Shown piece after piece: positions 61,601-64,000 of a DNA stretch of 64,000 nt. The stretch covers positions 62,001-126,000 of the forward strand of contig CAKMXJ010000020.1 of assembly GCA_928724745.1 (NCBI GenBank). Reading direction: 5' to 3'. The stretch's first letter is position 1; each line of letters begins with the position of its first letter. A program made the position numbers and the translations under genes. Under the pieces are notes generated by a model. It searched no databases. It was not told where the DNA came from and saw nothing but the letters and a program-made list of their open reading frames with translations. This stretch comes from Anthracocystis setariae. Lineage: Eukaryota; Basidiomycota; Ustilaginomycetes; Ustilaginales; Ustilaginaceae.

Positions 61601-62477
61601 GAGAGCACGATTGTAAAGAGCTCTCGTGAGAAAGCTCACTCGCATTGCCGCTAAGCGAAGGGCGCTCAAACAACTGATCATCGCGGGCCATGGTCGAATC
61701 TGCAGCCGAGGAGATGGTGGGTGCGCTCATCTGTGGAAATTTTTGTACACTGTAGTCTTTGTCAAAGAAGCGATATGCATGCCCATAGAGCTCCGATGGA
61801 GGGGCACGAGCGGAGCCTTGCATGCCGCGGCTGCGGTATGGGAGGTCGGTGTCCTCCTGCACAGGCGGAGAGCTTGACCGATCAGAGCCCATTCCATCTG
61901 ACACCATAGACGAATTGCGTGAGATTGACGGACGATAGCCGAAAGTGCCCTGGGAAGTTGAGTGTGGCAAATGAGGCTCGTCGATGGTATCTTCGGAGAA
62001 ACGGGAGCAAAGGTTGTGGTCTTGCGCTACGGTGCTTGGTGGCTCGTAAGGAATTTTGGACATGGGCGACGTCTGAATAGCACTATCTTCGTCGATGGTA
62101 CCGATGTTGAAAGACGGCACCCGACTGGAAGGGTTGCTGCTATCAACAGTATATTCGGAACTGAACGCACGAGGATGAGTGGTAGGGCGAATACTGTCAG
62201 GTCTTCGAGGATACTCGTCAGGGATATCGATGCTGAGCCTGCCAAAGTCCATCGAGATCTGACTTGATCGAGCCGAACCACGAGAGATAGAACCAGCAAC
62301 AGGGTAGATTCTAGAGGCGTGCGGTCCAAAGCCACTTGAAGAGTTCTGGACACGCGGGTCGAGACAGAGTGGAACTTCGGCGGAGCTCCAGAGCGTTGAG
62401 ATACTGCCGGCTCTGGAAGGGGCGCGTGACATGTCAGCGTCCGTGGCATGACTCTCTGCGTATGAGATTCTGTGCAT
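58668..62477 (-). CDS. large Ser-rich protein of unknown function
   Basis: A 1269-residue protein from the ATG of MHRISYAESHATDADMSR; an earlier open frame has no ATG. The first 600 residues are Ser/Pro/Thr-rich and appear disordered. A folded-looking core of about 190 residues (about 640-830) runs from GWASYLNSGLTLHLEQDHGRVFRITMSYLAYDPFGRPE through GAFLFGMLRKSDESVLLKHLTIGEDTKADLLTRQATLSLKILG, to RLAWKLAYRV and FVAVRFSCSAILLDPERARK. The remainder is again low complexity, with LLIINGRKLIPISLPAGLARKSRI-like and NFTIVTSEMIAEGYQPLPAPPRPQS segments that look conserved. No known catalytic motif or membrane segment is seen. Family not recognised; possibly a basidiomycete-specific regulator. Confidence 0.75.
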   Translation of the reverse strand: MHRISYAESHATDADMSRAPSRAGSISTLWSSAEVPLCLDPRVQNSSSGFGPHASRIYPVAGSISRGSARSSQISMDFGRLSIDIPDEYPRRPDSIRPTTHPRAFSSEYTVDSSNPSSRVPSFNIGTIDEDSAIQTSPMSKIPYEPPSTVAQDHNLCSRFSEDTIDEPHLPHSTSQGTFGYRPSISRNSSMVSDGMGSDRSSSPPVQEDTDLPYRSRGMQGSARAPPSELYGHAYRFFDKDYSVQKFPQMSAPTISSAADSTMARDDQLFERPSLSGNASELSHESSLQSCSPSQASTQTSANSASAWSADGSPAQTTLFQPAIVFADNQRAEAFLSPSSGASAIRRGSSLIPKGQNNGPSYKASETLSIPSLPSLASFNSNITATHGRYVREPCRRPSTADVYSQSSQVSPLTTSNIPLPPILSMPSPHEHTRYEVHSYNISPAPSAASKVVANSKGIEAASRSTASRTLRARVASTPKLRLTTCSLFPSEQPFHMQPPVPPLPGKLISGATDRRPSTAQTDGREPFFGRRFRSRTLGESDVAEASNMQAAVHNVAHRGGSAGFVAQRPVMAARLASAAIPPRHASQVSTTSSDLHSTMFMQPTPGTSIHSASSPATTNSSLPVTPGLTSTFPKPKSKSAGSTGKQGGAGWASYLNSGLTLHLEQDHGRVFRITMSYLAYDPFGRPEQLVEHTEAARTSTPKRPKSRGDKNQEAEQSGTLEFGPFEDGHDGAFLFGMLRKSDESVLLKHLTIGEDTKADLLTRQATLSLKILGDHQVSGYERKGRLAWKLAYRVEQDGPNPDHRRFVAVRFSCSAILLDPERARKSRLLNLVKKQMGPTLASKAMSSSLEGAPLSPLHPYDHHAKGTAAASPASSRHSNKQLATELPLPVSPVRCSNNTSNYNSPLRRASRKGHFAFSVGSADSSYCSQPTTPGRDGVGAGNGSSSSKLLLEASPVSTHFGQASPGSRRLRATAAKSATAADATALQLDLGNTETSRTLQQKGSMSSMSASSISSTSVQMVKPLIINGRKLIPISLPAGLARKSRIDPALLQANVITPPQRDTLAAPGSPALENRQRSTSMHSSASSSNHSHRRALHQEVSSLECLLSNLPRTGNGAGTSSSRPPTASETIKMEYLARTATETAQSAPPPLRQQRSFVGAVLTPSSFADGNRQRRQRSRTIDGGDAHRRPFTADAWGESQFPSREQISTVRAISQRQHHTDAGKIVPRQVLANFTIVTSEMIAEGYQPLPAPPRPQSRPRTAQTVTAA

Positions 62478-63529
62478 GGTGATGAACAAGACCAGCGATG
62501 ATAACGATGATTGTGGTGGTGACTAGGTATCGGACAGAAGAGTGTTGAGAGAGGACCGACAAGGGTTTTGAAGTTTTGGCAGAGCAGGCTCGCATGCCTT
62601 GATCTGGGGCAGTGTCGCAAGCTGAAGGCGGAACGAGGTCAAAAAGAAGTGAGCGATGCTGGATGTGAAGCTTTTCTTGGATTGTGTGAGCGTTGTTGTG
62701 GCAACGGGGATGTTCCCACTCGACTGCTTCGGATTTGTGTTTGGCTGAGAGCAAACGAGCTGACGAGCTGACGAGCCGAAATGAAGACGGAAGCGGATTT
62801 AAGGAACTAGTCGGCTCGGTCTCGGTGGGTGACTGCGTGCTGGGAGGTGAAGAAGTGCTTGATCTGGCCAGTAGCGCGGTTTGTCAGGTGGGTGGTAGAC
62901 AGGTGACGCCGCAGATGTAATGGTTCAAGGGACCGAGCGTCAGCGTTGGTGCATGCAAGGAAACAACCGAGTGACGCAGAGACGGCCGGGATCCTGGAGC
63001 CGATGACCGCTTCGATGAGGCGACAAGATCGAGCCAGTTCGTTTATGATGATGATGATGAGAACGAGACCACGTGAGAAGAGGCAAGGTTAAAGGAACAC
63101 GTTGAGGTCGAAAGATGGTAGGATGAGGAAGGAAGGCATGGTCTGTGGGAGCGCCGTGATGATGAACAAGGGGTTGATTGATGGAAGAGAGGAGCTGGTG
63201 GCCTCAGAACATCAGACCGATCCAATATGCGGCCAGCCGCAACGATAGGTTCGAGCAGTTCCCCGTCATGCGCCCAAGGAATGGTGAAGGAAGCGTATGC
63301 GGTCAGTACGTTGATGGCTGGTAGCAGCATTTGAGGGCAATGTGGCAAGCAGCTAAAGAGCGCCTCTGTCAGAGATGGCGCCCAGGAATGTATCAAAGAG
63401 AAGCGCAGCGACAATGACCTTTGAATTTTTGCGATGCTCAGCCTTTGATGCCGCCTGTCATGCATGTCAAGTGCATATCGAGCCAAAGTCGGCATACAGT
63501 ACTGTACATTCACGAGCGGAACCATTCCG

Positions 63530-63600
<71 letters not shown>

Positions 63601-64000
63601 GTGTGAAGCGACTACGCCAGCACCAGAAGAGTGGCGTTGAGCCATTCCAAAGAGCTTCCATCGGAGAAGCCGCCAAGCAAAGTCATGGCTGGGAGTCGAC
63701 AGTCAAGTCAGGGGTCGTCGGAACACAATGATCAGAGCAGGCTAGACCGTCCCACGCTAGCGGCCGCCTTCCGAAGTTGGCACTGCGCCGCCTCTAGTAG
63801 TAGCAAATCATGACTCTTGAGGATGCTGCAGCACGGCTGCACAGTTCAATGGCAACAACACGCTGGAGGGGCCCTTGAACTGCACAGCACTGCACACCAC
63901 TGTATTGTACTGTATTGTACTGTACTGTACCAAAGAAGTGGGTACGCTTGGCATGCGCAAATTAATTGATATGCGATGCAATAATCGGACATGTAGTTAC
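62478..64000. other. right-end intergenic region
   Basis: About 1.5 kb with no convincing gene. It holds the upstream region of the Ser-rich gene, a GAT/ATG run near 63048-63060, a CT dinucleotide tract (63531-63600), and TACTGTA/TATTGTACTGTACTGTAC-type words (about 63497-63508 and 63898-63930). The open frames across the CT tract are repeat artefacts. Confidence 0.5.
63531..63600. repeat. CT dinucleotide repeat
   Basis: About 70 bp of (CT)n with two TTT interruptions. Confidence 0.95.

Noticed and set aside
63043..63645. Open frames with Arg-Glu or Ser-Leu repeats at the right end
   Set aside because: Direct products of the CT dinucleotide tract; no other coding evidence.
1..64000. tRNA, rRNA, snRNA genes and CRISPR arrays
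   Set aside because: I looked for tRNA B-box (GGTTCGA-ANTCC) patterns and regularly spaced repeats; the few GGTTCGA hits lack the rest of a tRNA, and no array of spaced repeats was found. A covariance-model scan was not possible here.

Overview
This 64 kb window is nuclear DNA from a basidiomycete fungus, most likely a smut or an anamorphic relative in the Ustilaginaceae. That placement is inference: genes are dense and mostly intronless, proteins carry long Ser/Ala/Pro and acidic low-complexity runs, the few introns are short GT-AG introns, and gene content (Bub1, Rrp6, COG6, Fal1/eIF4A3, SF3A3, RNase H2A, Msc2-type Zn transporter) is fungal. No rRNA, tRNA, CRISPR or plasmid-type feature was seen.

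Layout. 0.7-7.4 kb: a mitochondrial tricarboxylate-type carrier, a PrpF-family isomerase and a Zn2Cys6 transcription factor form a compact trio recalling the carrier/isomerase part of the itaconate cluster of smuts. 8.2-19.5 kb: a putative mitochondrial protein, a six-exon ExoIII/APE1-type AP endonuclease, a Bub1 checkpoint kinase with an N-terminal KEN box, and a large nuclear-looking acidic protein. 24.1-30.5 kb: a penta-EF-hand protein, an Msc2/ZnT5-like zinc transporter and a POT-family peptide transporter. 38.0-48.6 kb: COG6, a DUF92/TMEM19 membrane protein, mitochondrial uS11, a membrane-anchored GH17 glucanase and the nuclear exosome exonuclease Rrp6. 52.2-62.5 kb: RNase H2 catalytic subunit, SF3A3, Fal1/eIF4A3, a small secreted candidate effector and a 1269-residue Ser-rich protein of unknown role.

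The most striking feature is three separate, apparently intact copies of a two-gene DNA transposon of PIF/Harbinger type (A about 20.1-23.5 kb, B about 31.6-35.1 kb, C about 49.0-52.1 kb). Each has a DDE transposase (392-411 aa) and a Myb/SANT-like DNA-binding protein (435-474 aa) arranged tail to tail with 42-69 bp between stop codons, no introns, and identical catalytic spacing (D-80-D-37-E). A and B share 13-bp terminal inverted repeats starting AGAG and each is flanked by a matching 3-bp duplication (TCT for A, ATT for B). C has different ends (17-bp imperfect repeat with core GGGTCTGTTC) and no clear duplication. B and C carry long inverted repeats just upstream of the transposase (35-bp arms in B; a perfect 54-bp palindrome in C), and A and B share a conserved non-coding block upstream of the Myb-like gene.

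The longest gene-free stretch (35.1-38.0 kb) holds only simple repeats and recurrent TACTGTA/TACAGTA-type words, which also recur in other intergenic regions. Start codons were placed at ATG; intron positions were inferred by eye from splice sites and protein-family continuity.
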